A stretch of DNA of 64,000 nt from Janthinobacterium sp. 64 (GTDB lineage: Bacteria > Pseudomonadota > Gammaproteobacteria > Burkholderiales > Burkholderiaceae_D). Positions within the stretch are counted from its first letter, which is position 1. Each line of letters opens with the position of its first letter. The translations under genes and the position numbers were made by a program. The DNA lies in the NCBI RefSeq assembly GCF_002813325.1, contig NZ_PHUG01000001.1, positions 3,720,001 through 3,784,000 of the forward strand, written 5' to 3'. This document shows, in pieces, positions 9,149 through 17,775 of the stretch. The notes under the pieces are model-generated. The model did no database searches and was not told the origin of the DNA. It worked only from the letters and a program-made list of their open reading frames with translations.

Positions 9149-11286
9149 CAGGAGGTCTCCGGGCGCTTGTACATACGCTCATCCACAATTTCCGAAGGCA
9201 TGCGCCCTGTGCTGCCATAACTTTGAACCCACGCCAATAACGGCTTTTTTTTAAACAAACCAAGCTTGAAATATTCAAGAAAAATTCTGTTTGAATTACC
9301 CCTTTTTTCCAACTCCTTCAACAATCGCCAATCCGCAATCACTCTCAACTCTCGCATCGCCTCCTCGCGGATATGCCCCACCCCAATCGCCACGTCATAC
9401 GCCAGCGCCTTTTCCGCGTGCTGCGGATTGGTCAGGATGGTGGAATGGTCGGTCGCATGCGTGTCGCAGGTGGCCGCCAGTTGCCCCTGGATTTCCTGCT
9501 TGCGCCATTCCAAGTATTCCGGCGTGGCGGTGGACAGGTCGTCTTCCATCATGGCCTTGCCGTCATTGCCGTCCAGCTTCTCGCGGCGGGCCTTCATGCG
9601 CAGGCGGGCGTGGTCTTCGTAGCGCAATGCCGCCTCGGTATCGCGGTCGCCCTGCGGCGTGCCGCCCACGCTTGTATCGGCATACGGCTCGCCTGCCGGG
9701 CGCGCCTTGCCCGCATGGCGGTGCGTGCCGGGCGGATCGAGATTCTGGTCGAACTGCGGGCTGGGTACGCCAAAGCGCACGGCCTGCGGGGTAAACACTT
9801 CCGGCAAGGCGGGCGCCGTCACGGGAATGCGCCAGTCGTCGGGCGGGATGGCGTGGATGGGGATCTTCAGCATCCGCATGAGGGCCGAGGTGGCGGCGGC
9901 CGTGCGCCTGGTCGCTGTCCTGCCCGCCTCGCTGCTGCTGGCGCGCGCACCCTTGTTGGGATCATATTTGGAAATCGGCGAATGCGGATGCCAGAAATCG
10001 GCGCTGCCCCGTGCGGGCTGGCGATAGTGATTGCTCCAATAATCATAATCGCCGTGCTGGCCAACGGGAAAGCCCTGCGCGAAGACGCGCTGGGTAAACA
10101 CGCCGTCGCCACGCGTGGCCTTGATCTCTTCGGCGCTGAGACCCAACCAGCCGATGCCCTGGATGGGCGTGGCGGAAATCACCTGGTCGTGCGGATTGCA
10201 ATACAGGGTGACGCGACCGCGCGTCGTCGGCTGCGGGCCGCAGGCATAGGCGGCCCGGTCCTTGTCCAGGGTGAAATCATGGCGCACGTTGGCGGCCATG
10301 CGTGCCAAGGCGGCAGACATGGGCGGCTCCTTGGCCTGGCCACGCACGATGTCGAAAAATGCCGCCAGGGTCTGGCGGCGCGCCTTGCCGCTTTGCCGGC
10401 CCGCATTGCCATCGACATCCCTGACTTGCCCCTGCAACCAGCCTTCGGTGTCGTTTCTGCGCAACAGGCTGTACGGAGGATTGCATAAAACATACGTATC
10501 GGCCACGCAACGGCCGCTTTTGCCTGCCGCATCTTTCACGTCAGCCATCTTGTTGCCCAGAAACGCGGCCGCCATGCCTACCATATTGCCCTGGCTGTGG
10601 CAGACGAGGGTAATCGACACATCGGCCTGCTGCCGGCGAATGGCCGCTACCAGATGCGCCAGGCGCAAAGCCGCCAGCACAAAGTAGGGGCGCGGCGGGC
10701 AGGCATACACGATGCGGTCGTTGACGGGATTGAGGTGTTCGATGTGTATCCACAGGAAGAGGGCGTCCGACAAGCCCTCGCCCCACAGATCCGGCAGCGA
10801 TGAGCAGCCATTCGCGAACGGGCCGCCGCCCCAGTAATCATGTTCGTTCAGGTAGACCGAATCGCCATACGCCTGCAATTCCTTGTCGCTGGCCTTGTAG
10901 CCCCAGCGAAACTGGATCACGGGCGAGAAATGCGCTGGCGGCGTGATAAAGGTGCTGGCCGTGTAGTCGGGGTCGACGTAGCCGTCATCGCTCAGTTCGC
11001 TCCGATAGCTCACCGGCGTCAGTTGCCCGCCCTGCGCCGTGGCGTGCGCCATGTGCTCGTCGCAGCGCTTCATGCGCGTGTTCAGGCCGGCGCACAGGCC
11101 TGCTTCGGCCGCGCGGTACCACTCGCCGTTGGAATTGACGCCATGCACGAAGATGACGATGCCCGGCAACGGCGCCGGCACCAGGCAAGCGAGCTTGCCG
11201 TGATCGAACAGGGTCGTGCCATCGGCCTTGCCGACGAGCAGGTCCGCCTGGGCATCCAACGGGTCGCAGCGTTCGGGGTCTTCCAT
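9148..11286 (-). CDS. tle3: Tle3-like type VI secretion lipase effector (DUF3274-type)
   Basis: About 712 residues from the ATG at 11286; an ATG at 11340 has no ribosome site. An alpha/beta-hydrolase core is visible. FVHGVNSNGEWY (residues 47-58) fits the oxyanion-hole strand, and the nucleophile elbow LVCHSQGNM has the catalytic Ser at 231. In most Tle3 proteins the elbow reads GHSQG, so a Cys replaces the first Gly. Further blocks such as YCNPHDQVIS fit the region of the catalytic acid. Tle3 enzymes are phospholipases delivered by type VI secretion to the periplasm of rival cells. No signal peptide is seen, as expected. No vgrG, PAAR or T6SS genes are nearby. The last 60-80 codons are much richer in A/T than the rest. 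Confidence 0.8.
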   Translation of the reverse strand: MEDPERCDPLDAQADLLVGKADGTTLFDHGKLACLVPAPLPGIVIFVHGVNSNGEWYRAAEAGLCAGLNTRMKRCDEHMAHATAQGGQLTPVSYRSELSDDGYVDPDYTASTFITPPAHFSPVIQFRWGYKASDKELQAYGDSVYLNEHDYWGGGPFANGCSSLPDLWGEGLSDALFLWIHIEHLNPVNDRIVYACPPRPYFVLAALRLAHLVAAIRRQQADVSITLVCHSQGNMVGMAAAFLGNKMADVKDAAGKSGRCVADTYVLCNPPYSLLRRNDTEGWLQGQVRDVDGNAGRQSGKARRQTLAAFFDIVRGQAKEPPMSAALARMAANVRHDFTLDKDRAAYACGPQPTTRGRVTLYCNPHDQVISATPIQGIGWLGLSAEEIKATRGDGVFTQRVFAQGFPVGQHGDYDYWSNHYRQPARGSADFWHPHSPISKYDPNKGARASSSEAGRTATRRTAAATSALMRMLKIPIHAIPPDDWRIPVTAPALPEVFTPQAVRFGVPSPQFDQNLDPPGTHRHAGKARPAGEPYADTSVGGTPQGDRDTEAALRYEDHARLRMKARREKLDGNDGKAMMEDDLSTATPEYLEWRKQEIQGQLAATCDTHATDHSTILTNPQHAEKALAYDVAIGVGHIREEAMRELRVIADWRLLKELEKRGNSNRIFLEYFKLGLFKKKPLLAWVQSYGSTGRMPSEIVDERMYKRPETS

Positions 11287-11461
11287 GGCGGGCCTTGGGC
11301 ATATCTGGACTCGCCACTGTAAGCCCTTGCCGTCATGCATGTGTTACGCCATATCAAGCCAGCTGTTGCAGGGATCTTGCATGGCTTTTTTGACCAGAAT
11401 TTGACCGAAATATCACTTTATTTCGATGCCAGTTCGCTACGCTTATTTCATCCGGGGAATT

Positions 11462-11475
11462 TTGATCCACATCAA
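11462..11475. promoter_or_regulatory. FNR/ANR box upstream of ccoN
   Basis: TTGATCCACATCAA is a perfect match to the palindromic FNR consensus TTGAT-N4-ATCAA. Its centre (11468.5) lies 41.5 bp from a start site near 11510, the class II FNR activation geometry. The fnr-type gene at 16778-17536 supplies a likely regulator. Confidence 0.92.
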
Positions 11476-11497
11476 AGTTTTTTCGCGATCAAACACT

Positions 11498-11503
11498 TAC
11501 TCT
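11498..11503 (+). promoter_or_regulatory. Likely -10 element of the ccoN promoter
   Basis: TACTCT lies 22 bp after the FNR box, which places the start site near 11510 and the FNR box at -41.5. The hexamer is a modest match on its own. The spacing to the FNR box and the GTG start at 11544 supports it. Confidence 0.55.
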
Positions 11504-11543
11504 CTGGCCACCATCATAAATAGTAATTCCAGGGAGAGTCTTT

Positions 11544-12971
11544 GTGGATCAATCGCTGAACTATAACTACAAGATCGTGAAGCAATTCGCGGTCGCTACT
11601 GTGGTATGGGGCATCATCGGCATGCTGGTTGGCGTTATCATCGCCGCTCAGTTGGCCTGGCCTGCCCTGAACCTCGACATACCATGGCTGACATACGGAC
11701 GCTTGCGTCCGCTGCACACGAATGCGGTGATTTTCGCCTTCGGCATCTGCGGCCTGTTCGCCACCTCGTACTACGTTGTACAACGCACCTGCCAGGTGCG
11801 CCTGTTTTCCGACAAACTGGCCGCCTTCACCTTCTGGGGCTGGCAAGCGGTGATCCTGTGCGCCGTCGTCACCCTGCCCATGGGCCTGACGCGCGGCAAG
11901 GAATACGCCGAACTGGAATGGCCTATCGCCATCCTCATCGCCGTCGTCTGGATCGCTTACGCCATCGTGTTCTTCGGCACACTGATCAAGCGCAAGGTCA
12001 AGCACATCTACGTGGCCAACTGGTTCTTCGGCGCCTACATCCTGGCCGTGACGATTTTGCACGTGGTCAATGGCGCCGTCATGCCAGCCTCGTTCACCAA
12101 GTCGTATTCCGCCTATGCGGGCGTACAGGACGCCATGATCCAGTGGTGGTACGGCCATAACGCGGTGGGTTTCATCCTGACCGCCGGCTACCTGGGCATG
12201 GTTTACTACTTCATCCCGAAACAGGCCGAGCGCCCCGTGTACTCGTACCGTTTGTCGATCGTCCACTTCTGGGCGCTGATCTTCACCTACATGTGGGCGG
12301 GCCCGCATCACCTGCACTACACGGCATTGCCTGACTGGACGCAATCGATCGGCATGGTCTTCTCGCTGGTCCTCCTGGCACCAAGCTGGGGCGGCATGAT
12401 CAACGGCATCATGACCCTGTCGGGCGCCTGGCACAAGCTGCGCACCGATCCGATCCTGAAATTCATGATCGTCTCGCTGTCGTTCTACGGCATCGCCACC
12501 TTCGAAGGTCCGATGATGTCGATCAAGACCATCAACTCGCTGTCGCACTACACCGACTGGACCGTTGCCCACGTGCATGCGGGCGCCCTGGGCTGGGTGG
12601 GCTTCATCACCATGGGTTCGATCTACTATCTGCTGCCACGCCTGGCGGGCCGCACGCAGATGCACAGCACGCGTCTGGTCGACGTGCACTTCTGGGTGGC
12701 CACCATCGGCATCGTGCTGTACATCGCCGCAATGTGGATCGCCGGCGTGATGCAGGGCCTGATGTGGCGTGCGGTCAATCCGGACGGCACCCTGACCTAC
12801 ACCTTTGTCGAGAGCGTGAAAGCAACGTATCCGTACTACGTGGTGCGCGTGGCCGGTGGCCTGCTGTACCTGTCGGGTATGTGCATCATGGGCTACAACA
12901 CCTGGATGACCTTGCGCGGCAGCAAACTCCCCGTCGCCCGCATTCCAGAACTGAACGCGGCGCACGCCTGA
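11544..12971 (+). CDS. ccoN: cbb3-type cytochrome c oxidase subunit I
   Basis: A 475-residue polytopic haem-copper oxidase subunit with about twelve hydrophobic segments. It carries the conserved histidines of the low-spin haem and the haem-copper centre, for example in [23 protein letters not shown] and [16 protein letters not shown]. It reduces oxygen to water with high affinity and pumps protons. The start is a GTG with a good AGGGAGAG ribosome site 5 bp upstream; the protein begins [15 protein letters not shown], as in other betaproteobacterial CcoN. It opens the ccoNOQP operon and is preceded by a perfect FNR box. Confidence 0.97.
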   Translation: MDQSLNYNYKIVKQFAVATVVWGIIGMLVGVIIAAQLAWPALNLDIPWLTYGRLRPLHTNAVIFAFGICGLFATSYYVVQRTCQVRLFSDKLAAFTFWGWQAVILCAVVTLPMGLTRGKEYAELEWPIAILIAVVWIAYAIVFFGTLIKRKVKHIYVANWFFGAYILAVTILHVVNGAVMPASFTKSYSAYAGVQDAMIQWWYGHNAVGFILTAGYLGMVYYFIPKQAERPVYSYRLSIVHFWALIFTYMWAGPHHLHYTALPDWTQSIGMVFSLVLLAPSWGGMINGIMTLSGAWHKLRTDPILKFMIVSLSFYGIATFEGPMMSIKTINSLSHYTDWTVAHVHAGALGWVGFITMGSIYYLLPRLAGRTQMHSTRLVDVHFWVATIGIVLYIAAMWIAGVMQGLMWRAVNPDGTLTYTFVESVKATYPYYVVRVAGGLLYLSGMCIMGYNTWMTLRGSKLPVARIPELNAAHA

Positions 12972-12986
12972 TAGGAGCGAAAGCAA

Positions 12987-13601
12987 ATGAAATTTTCACA
13001 TGCATGGATTGAGAGAAACCCCTGGCTGCTGATCGCCCTGGTCACGGTAGTGATCAGCATCGGCGGCGCCGTCGAGATCGTTCCCCTGTTCTTCCAGAAG
13101 AGCACGACGGAGCCGGTCGCCGGCCTGAAGCCGTATTCGCCGCTGCGCCTGGCGGGCCGCGACATTTACGTGCGCGAAGGCTGCTACAACTGCCACTCGC
13201 AGATGGTGCGTCCGCTGCGCGCGGAAACGGAACGCTATGGCCACTATTCGGTCGCTGGCGAGTTCGTCTACGACCGTCCGTTCCAGTGGGGTTCCAAGCG
13301 CACGGGGCCGGATCTGGCCCGCGTGGGCGCCCGCTACAGCGACGAATGGCACCGCACGCACTTGAACAACCCGCGCGACGTGGTGCCCGAGTCGAACATG
13401 CCGGCCTACCCATGGCTGGCGAAGACCAAGCTGGTGCCTGACGACATCATGCCGAAGATGCGCGCCCTGCAACGCCTGGGCCAGCCGTACAGCGATGCGG
13501 AAATCACCGCCGGCCCGGCGCAGCTGCAGGACAAGACGGAAGAAGACGCCCTGGTCGCCTATCTGCAAGGCCTCGGTACATTAATCAAAACAAGGAATTA
13601 G
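12987..13601 (+). CDS. ccoO: cbb3-type cytochrome c oxidase subunit II (mono-haem c)
   Basis: A 204-residue protein with one N-terminal membrane anchor (about residues 13-34) and a periplasmic cytochrome c domain. The single haem site is C66-x2-C69-H70 in [14 protein letters not shown], and a distal Met ligand is likely in SNMPAYPWL. It passes electrons from CcoP to CcoN. It begins 15 bp after ccoN and ends 1 bp before ccoQ. The family's [18 protein letters not shown] stretch is present and the length is usual. Confidence 0.97.
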   Translation: MKFSHAWIERNPWLLIALVTVVISIGGAVEIVPLFFQKSTTEPVAGLKPYSPLRLAGRDIYVREGCYNCHSQMVRPLRAETERYGHYSVAGEFVYDRPFQWGSKRTGPDLARVGARYSDEWHRTHLNNPRDVVPESNMPAYPWLAKTKLVPDDIMPKMRALQRLGQPYSDAEITAGPAQLQDKTEEDALVAYLQGLGTLIKTRN

Positions 13602-13602
13602 C

Positions 13603-13803
13603 ATGGCAATCGAAAACCTGTTTGACAGCGCCAGCAGCGTCATGACGGTGGTTTCCTTTACGACGTTCGTAGGCATCCTGTGGTGGACGTTCAGCCGCAG
13701 CAACAGCGACTTCGACGCGGCGGCGCGCCTGCCGTTCGACGACGAAGCGCTCGACTACGCGGCCGATGCCGCACCGGCACAAGGGGAGCGCAACCATGGC
13801 TGA
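13603..13803 (+). CDS. ccoQ: cbb3-type oxidase small subunit
   Basis: A 66-residue protein with one membrane segment (SVMTVVSFTTFVGILWWTF) followed by an acidic tail. Size, topology and position between ccoO and ccoP identify CcoQ, which stabilises the oxidase complex. The start ATG lies 1 bp after the ccoO stop, and its 3' end overlaps the ccoP start by 8 bp, indicating translational coupling. Confidence 0.92.
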   Translation: MAIENLFDSASSVMTVVSFTTFVGILWWTFSRSNSDFDAAARLPFDDEALDYAADAAPAQGERNHG

Positions 13804-14716
13804 CTTTACCAATGGCTTCTGGAATATCTACATCGTCGTGTTGTCCTTGCTGGGCATCATCGGCTGCGGCGTGCTGCTGTACTCGCAGTCGAAAATCAAA
13901 GTGGTCGAAGGCGCGCCTGCCGACGGCACCACGGGCCACGTCTGGGACGAGGACTTGAAGGAACTCAACACGCCGATGCCGCGCTGGTGGATGTGGTTGT
14001 TCTACATCACCATCGTCTTCGCCCTGGCGTATCTGTTCCTGTATCCGGGCCTGGGCAACTATGCCGGCAGCCTGGGCTGGAAATCGACGGGCCAGTACGA
14101 GGAAGAGCTGAAGAAGGCGGAAGCCGACTACGGTCCCCTGTTCAACAAGTACCTGAGCCAGGACATCAAGACGGTGGCGGCCGATCCGCAGGCACTGGCC
14201 ATCGGCCAGCGCTTGTTCCTGACCTACTGCGCGCAATGCCACGGTTCGGATGCGCGCGGCAACAAGGGCTTCCCCAACCTGACCGACAAGGACTGGCTGT
14301 ATGGCGGTGAACCCGACATCATCAAGACCACCATCCTGCATGGCCGCAATGGGCAGATGCCACCGATGGGCGCCGCCCTGGGCTCCGAAAAGGATGTCGA
14401 GAACGTGGCCCATTACGTGCTGAGCCTGTCCGGTTCCACCTCGGACCCCGTCAAATCCGTGCTGGGCAAGGCCAAGTTCGGCGCCTGCATGGCCTGTCAT
14501 GGCGCCGATGCGAAGGGCAATCAGATGCTCGGTTCGCCTAACCTGACGGACAAGATCTGGCTGTACGGCGGCAGTGCTGATACCATCATGGAAACCGTAC
14601 GCAAGGGACGCAGCAACACCATGCCGGCCTTCAGCGATTTCCTCGGCGAGTCCAAGGTCCACGTGCTGTCAGCCTATGTCTGGAGCCTGTCGAATCCCCA
14701 GACGCCCGTGAAATGA
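13796..14716 (+). CDS. ccoP: cbb3-type cytochrome c oxidase subunit III (di-haem c)
   Basis: A 306-residue subunit. The ATG at 13796 has an AAGGGGAG ribosome site and starts MADFTNGFWN, as in the family. Two membrane segments (residues 9-29 and 64-84) precede two cytochrome c domains with haem sites C145-x2-C148-H149 (CAQCH) and C231-x2-C234-H235 (CMACH). It takes electrons from the bc1 complex or soluble cytochromes and passes them to CcoO. The two haem domains share repeated GNKGFPNLTDK-like and GNQMLGSPNLTDK blocks. It is followed 4 bp later by ccoG. Confidence 0.97.
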   Translation: MADFTNGFWNIYIVVLSLLGIIGCGVLLYSQSKIKVVEGAPADGTTGHVWDEDLKELNTPMPRWWMWLFYITIVFALAYLFLYPGLGNYAGSLGWKSTGQYEEELKKAEADYGPLFNKYLSQDIKTVAADPQALAIGQRLFLTYCAQCHGSDARGNKGFPNLTDKDWLYGGEPDIIKTTILHGRNGQMPPMGAALGSEKDVENVAHYVLSLSGSTSDPVKSVLGKAKFGACMACHGADAKGNQMLGSPNLTDKIWLYGGSADTIMETVRKGRSNTMPAFSDFLGESKVHVLSAYVWSLSNPQTPVK

Positions 14717-14720
14717 TGTA

Positions 14721-16103
14721 ATGGAACCTCAAGTCATCAAGATGTATGCGGCCCGCGAGCAGATCTACCCTCGCGAGGCCAAAGGACGCTACGCTACCTG
14801 GCGATGGGTATGCGTATGGCTTACCCAGCTGGCGTTCTACGGCTTGCCGTGGTTGACCTGGAATGGCAGGCAAGCCCTGCTGTTCGATTTGACCACGCGC
14901 AAGTTCTACATTTTCGGCGTCGTGCTGTGGCCCCAGGATTTCATCTATCTGGCGGCCCTGCTGATCATCTGTGCGTATTTGTTGTTCCTCGTCACGGCCA
15001 TTGCCGGGCGGGTGTGGTGCGGGTTCTCTTGCCCGCAAACGGTATACACGGAAATCTTCCTGTGGGTCGAACGCCGTATCGAGGGCACGCGCAGCGCGCG
15101 CATGGCCCTCGACAAGCAGGGACCCTCCGTGCGCAAGGCCTTCAAGAAGACGGCCAAGCACCTGGCATGGGGCGCCATCGCCCTGTGGACGGGCTTTACC
15201 TTTGTCGGCTACTTCACGCCGATCAAGGAACTGGCGCGCGAGGTGACCACCCTCAATTTCGGTCCCTGGGAATGGTTCTGGGTCTTGTTCTACAGCCTGG
15301 CAACCTACGGCAACGCGGGCTGGCTGCGCGAGCAGGTGTGCAAATACATGTGCCCCTACGCGCGCTTCCAGAGCGCCATGTTCGACCAGGACACCCTGAT
15401 CATCACCTACGATGCCAAGCGCGGCGAACCGCGTGGCGCCATCAGCAAGAAGGCTGGCAACAACGACAAGCTGGGCGACTGCATCGACTGCACCCTGTGC
15501 GTGCAGGTGTGTCCGACCGGCATCGATATCCGCAACGGCCTGCAGTATGAATGCATCGGCTGCGCCGCCTGCGTCGATGCCTGCAACAGCGTGATGGACA
15601 AGGTCGACCGGCCGCGGGGACTGGTACGCTACAGTACCGACCATGCGATGGAAAACAACTTCAGTTCGAAGCAGATACGCCAGCGCGCCATGCGCCCGCG
15701 CGTCTTGATCTACACTTCCATCCTGGCCCTGATCATCATCGCCGTGTGTACCTCGCTGGCGCTGCGCACGCCCCTGAAAATGGACGTGATCCGCGACCGC
15801 GGTTCGATGGGACGCGAAGTGGAAGACGGCATGATCGAAAACGTCTACCGCTTGCAGATCATGAACACCTCCGAGCAAAGCCAGCATTTCAAGATCAGCG
15901 CTTCCGGTTTGCCGGGCCTGACCTTGCTGACGCGCGAAGAAGTGACCTTGCAGCCGACGGAAACGCTGGGTTGGCCGATCCGCCTGCGCGTACCGCACGG
16001 CGTGGGCGAGAAGGGTTCGAACAAGATTGCGATCGAACTGCAATCGCTGGACGACCCATCGCTGCATGTGCGTGAAAGCGCGGTATTCATCGTGCCGCGG
16101 TGA
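14721..16103 (+). CDS. ccoG: cbb3 oxidase accessory ferredoxin-type membrane protein
   Basis: A 460-residue RdxA/FixG/CcoG family protein. Several membrane segments (residues about 28-50, 76-98, 157-177, 331-351) surround a polyferredoxin region with two cysteine-rich 4Fe-4S motifs, CIDCTLCVQVC and CIGCAACVDAC. A CPQTVYTEIFLWVER block with an upstream cysteine is also conserved. A C-terminal periplasmic immunoglobulin-like domain follows. CcoG is thought to reduce copper(II) for delivery to the oxidase. It directly follows ccoP. A pair of palindromic repeats separates it from the fixH-type gene. Confidence 0.95.
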   Translation: MEPQVIKMYAAREQIYPREAKGRYATWRWVCVWLTQLAFYGLPWLTWNGRQALLFDLTTRKFYIFGVVLWPQDFIYLAALLIICAYLLFLVTAIAGRVWCGFSCPQTVYTEIFLWVERRIEGTRSARMALDKQGPSVRKAFKKTAKHLAWGAIALWTGFTFVGYFTPIKELAREVTTLNFGPWEWFWVLFYSLATYGNAGWLREQVCKYMCPYARFQSAMFDQDTLIITYDAKRGEPRGAISKKAGNNDKLGDCIDCTLCVQVCPTGIDIRNGLQYECIGCAACVDACNSVMDKVDRPRGLVRYSTDHAMENNFSSKQIRQRAMRPRVLIYTSILALIIIAVCTSLALRTPLKMDVIRDRGSMGREVEDGMIENVYRLQIMNTSEQSQHFKISASGLPGLTLLTREEVTLQPTETLGWPIRLRVPHGVGEKGSNKIAIELQSLDDPSLHVRESAVFIVPR

Positions 16104-16112
16104 TGTTGATTC

Positions 16113-16139
16113 GGGGTCGGACCCTCTGGGTCCGACCCC
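16113..16139. repeat. REP-like 27-bp palindrome, copy 1
   Basis: The arms GGGGTCGGACCC and GGGTCCGACCCC flank the 3-nt loop TCT. This is one of three palindromes in the window with the shape GGGGTC-NN-ACCC-N3-GGGT-NN-GACCCC. It lies 10 bp after the ccoG stop and could form a strong RNA hairpin that trims or terminates the upstream transcript. Confidence 0.85.
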
Positions 16140-16210
16140 GGTATGTCGCCGTAGGGGTAGCATCAAACATGCGTTAGCTTTACTGTATTTTCAACCCAGA
16201 AGCAAAAGCT

Positions 16211-16237
16211 GGGGTCAGACCCAAAGGGTCTGACCCC
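16211..16237. repeat. REP-like 27-bp palindrome, copy 2
   Basis: The arms GGGGTCAGACCC and GGGTCTGACCCC flank the loop AAA. It lies 98 bp from copy 1, so the two form a BIME-like pair inside the ccoG-fixH gap. The hairpin ends directly at the AAGGAG ribosome site of the next gene (start 16250), so it could affect its translation. Confidence 0.85.
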
Positions 16238-16249
16238 AAGGAGAACAAA

Positions 16250-16774
16250 ATGTCCGACAGTCTGAAACTGCAAGCCCCCGCTGCCCCGTGGTACAAGCAT
16301 CGCTGGCCTTGGCTGCTGATGATCGGTCCCGGCCTGTCCGTGGTCGTCGGCAGTTTCATGGGCTATATCGCGTTTACGCAGCCCGATGCGCTGGTGGTGG
16401 GCGACTATTACAAGCAGGGCAAGGCAATCAACCAGGATTTGAAGCGCGACACGATCGCCAGCGACCTGGCGATGGATACCAGCCTGTCCTATGATGTGGC
16501 GTCAGCGCGCCTGAGTGGTTCCGTGCACAGCTTCGGCAAGGCTTACCAGGGTCCGCTGCAGCTGCACCTGGCGCATGCGACCCTGCCGGAAAAGGATATC
16601 AAGCTGCTGGTGCAGCCCGATGCGGCCGGCAATTTTTCCGTAGCGCTGCCGATGCTCGAGCGCAGCCGCTGGCAGGTACTGGTAGAAAACGACAAACGCG
16701 AGTGGCGCCTGTCCGGCATCTGGACCTGGCCGCTGCAGCGCAGCATCGCGCTGCACGCCGATGAAGAGCTGTAA
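16250..16774 (+). CDS. fixH: FixH/CcoH family cbb3 assembly protein
   Basis: A 174-residue protein with one N-terminal membrane segment (about residues 20-42, WPWLLMIGPGLSVVVGSFMG). The FixH signature PDALVVGDYYKQGKAIN follows, and then a periplasmic beta-rich domain. FixH/CcoH binds CcoN and the assembling oxidase and is linked to copper insertion by CcoI. It has a clear AAGGAG ribosome site that abuts a REP-like hairpin. It converges on the fnr gene with 3 bp between the stop codons. The family is certain from the motif and the context. Confidence 0.9.
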   Translation: MSDSLKLQAPAAPWYKHRWPWLLMIGPGLSVVVGSFMGYIAFTQPDALVVGDYYKQGKAINQDLKRDTIASDLAMDTSLSYDVASARLSGSVHSFGKAYQGPLQLHLAHATLPEKDIKLLVQPDAAGNFSVALPMLERSRWQVLVENDKREWRLSGIWTWPLQRSIALHADEEL

Positions 16775-16777
16775 GCC

Positions 16778-17536
16778 TTATTTACAGACGTCCGTGCCGG
16801 CGGTAATAGCTTTTAATTTGGCGGGCTGCAAGATCTCGATCTCGCGATTGGAGACGCGCAGCCAGCCTTCCTTCTTGAATTTCGACAATAAACGGCTGAC
16901 GCTCTCGATGGTCAGCCCCAGGTAATTGCCGATTTCCTCGCGCGACATGCGCAGCTGGAATTTGCTGGGCGAATAACCGCGCGCTTCATAGCGCGAGGCC
17001 AGGTTGACGATAAAGGCGGCAAAACGCTGGGTCGCCTGCATATTGCCCAGCAACAGCATGACGCTTTGCTCGCGCGTGATTTCCTGGCTCATCATGCGAT
17101 GGAAATGGCGCAACAGGGTCGGCATATTGCCCAGCAATTGTTCCAGGCTGGAAAACGGAATTTCACACACTTCGCTGTCTTCCAGCGCCACCGCATTACA
17201 GTGGTGGCGGTCGGCGCTGATGGCGTCCATGCCCAGCAGTTCACCCGCCATCTGGAAACCCGTCACCTGCTCTTCGCCGCCCGGATTGATCTGGTAGGTC
17301 TTGAAGTGCCCCAGGCGGATCGCATACAGGTTCTGGAACGAGTCGCCGATGCGGAACAGCGAGGCACCGCGCACGATCTTGCGGCGGCGGCCGATAATCT
17401 GGTCCAGCCTGTCCATGTCGCCCACATCGAGGCCCATTGGCAGGCACAATTGATGCATGCTGCAGGTCGAGCATCGCGCACGCAACGCTTCCACGGTCAC
17501 GGTGGGCATGGTGGGAGTGAGTAGCGCTTCAGTCAT
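16778..17536 (-). CDS. fnr: Oxygen-sensing FNR/ANR-type transcription regulator
   Basis: A 252-residue Crp-Fnr family regulator. The ATG at 17536 has an AAGG ribosome site. The N-terminal cysteines C22, C25 and C31 (RCSTCSMHQLC) and the internal C113 (RHHCNAV) are the four ligands of the oxygen-labile 4Fe-4S cluster. A cyclic-nucleotide-like beta-roll and a dimer helix follow. The winged helix SREEIGNYLGLTIESVSRLL contains the E-SR recognition residues that read TTGAT half-sites. It probably activates the ccoN promoter, whose FNR box is perfect. It is convergent with the fixH-type gene. Confidence 0.96.
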   Translation of the reverse strand: MTEALLTPTMPTVTVEALRARCSTCSMHQLCLPMGLDVGDMDRLDQIIGRRRKIVRGASLFRIGDSFQNLYAIRLGHFKTYQINPGGEEQVTGFQMAGELLGMDAISADRHHCNAVALEDSEVCEIPFSSLEQLLGNMPTLLRHFHRMMSQEITREQSVMLLLGNMQATQRFAAFIVNLASRYEARGYSPSKFQLRMSREEIGNYLGLTIESVSRLLSKFKKEGWLRVSNREIEILQPAKLKAITAGTDVCK

Positions 17537-17775
17537 GTCGGTACCTTTTAGAAAATGCAATAACAAGTTTACTGCATACAGGGTTGCCGTGTGCCAATTT
17601 CACTGCATTTCCGCTCAATAAACGACGTTCTGACTTTGATTATATGGCAACATCGTCAAAAGCCCATGCGGGGCGGGCAATTTGCGTGGTGCCGCTTGCC
17701 AAGCTGGGGCATTGATAGGAAAATTCCTGACAGCATTATCTGCCGCCTGTAGCGCCCGGTACTGAAAAGGAAATC

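Noticed and set aside
9245..9252. A8 run in the lipase gene as a programmed frameshift site
   Set aside because: Reading on in either shifted frame soon meets a stop and gives no conserved extension. It may only be a mutable spot.
11514..12986. A 490-codon antisense frame over ccoN
   Set aside because: It is a mirror of ccoN coding, with His/Gln/Asp bias and no recognisable domain.
16766..16787. CTGTAA/TTACAG hairpin between fixH and fnr as terminator
   Set aside because: Only six base pairs, made largely from the two stop codons, and no T-run.
17625..17665. TTGATTATATGGCAA upstream of fnr as an FNR autoregulation site
   Set aside because: The second half-site and the 4-bp spacing are missing. 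A TTTGA/TCAAA dyad here has the wrong spacing for FNR.
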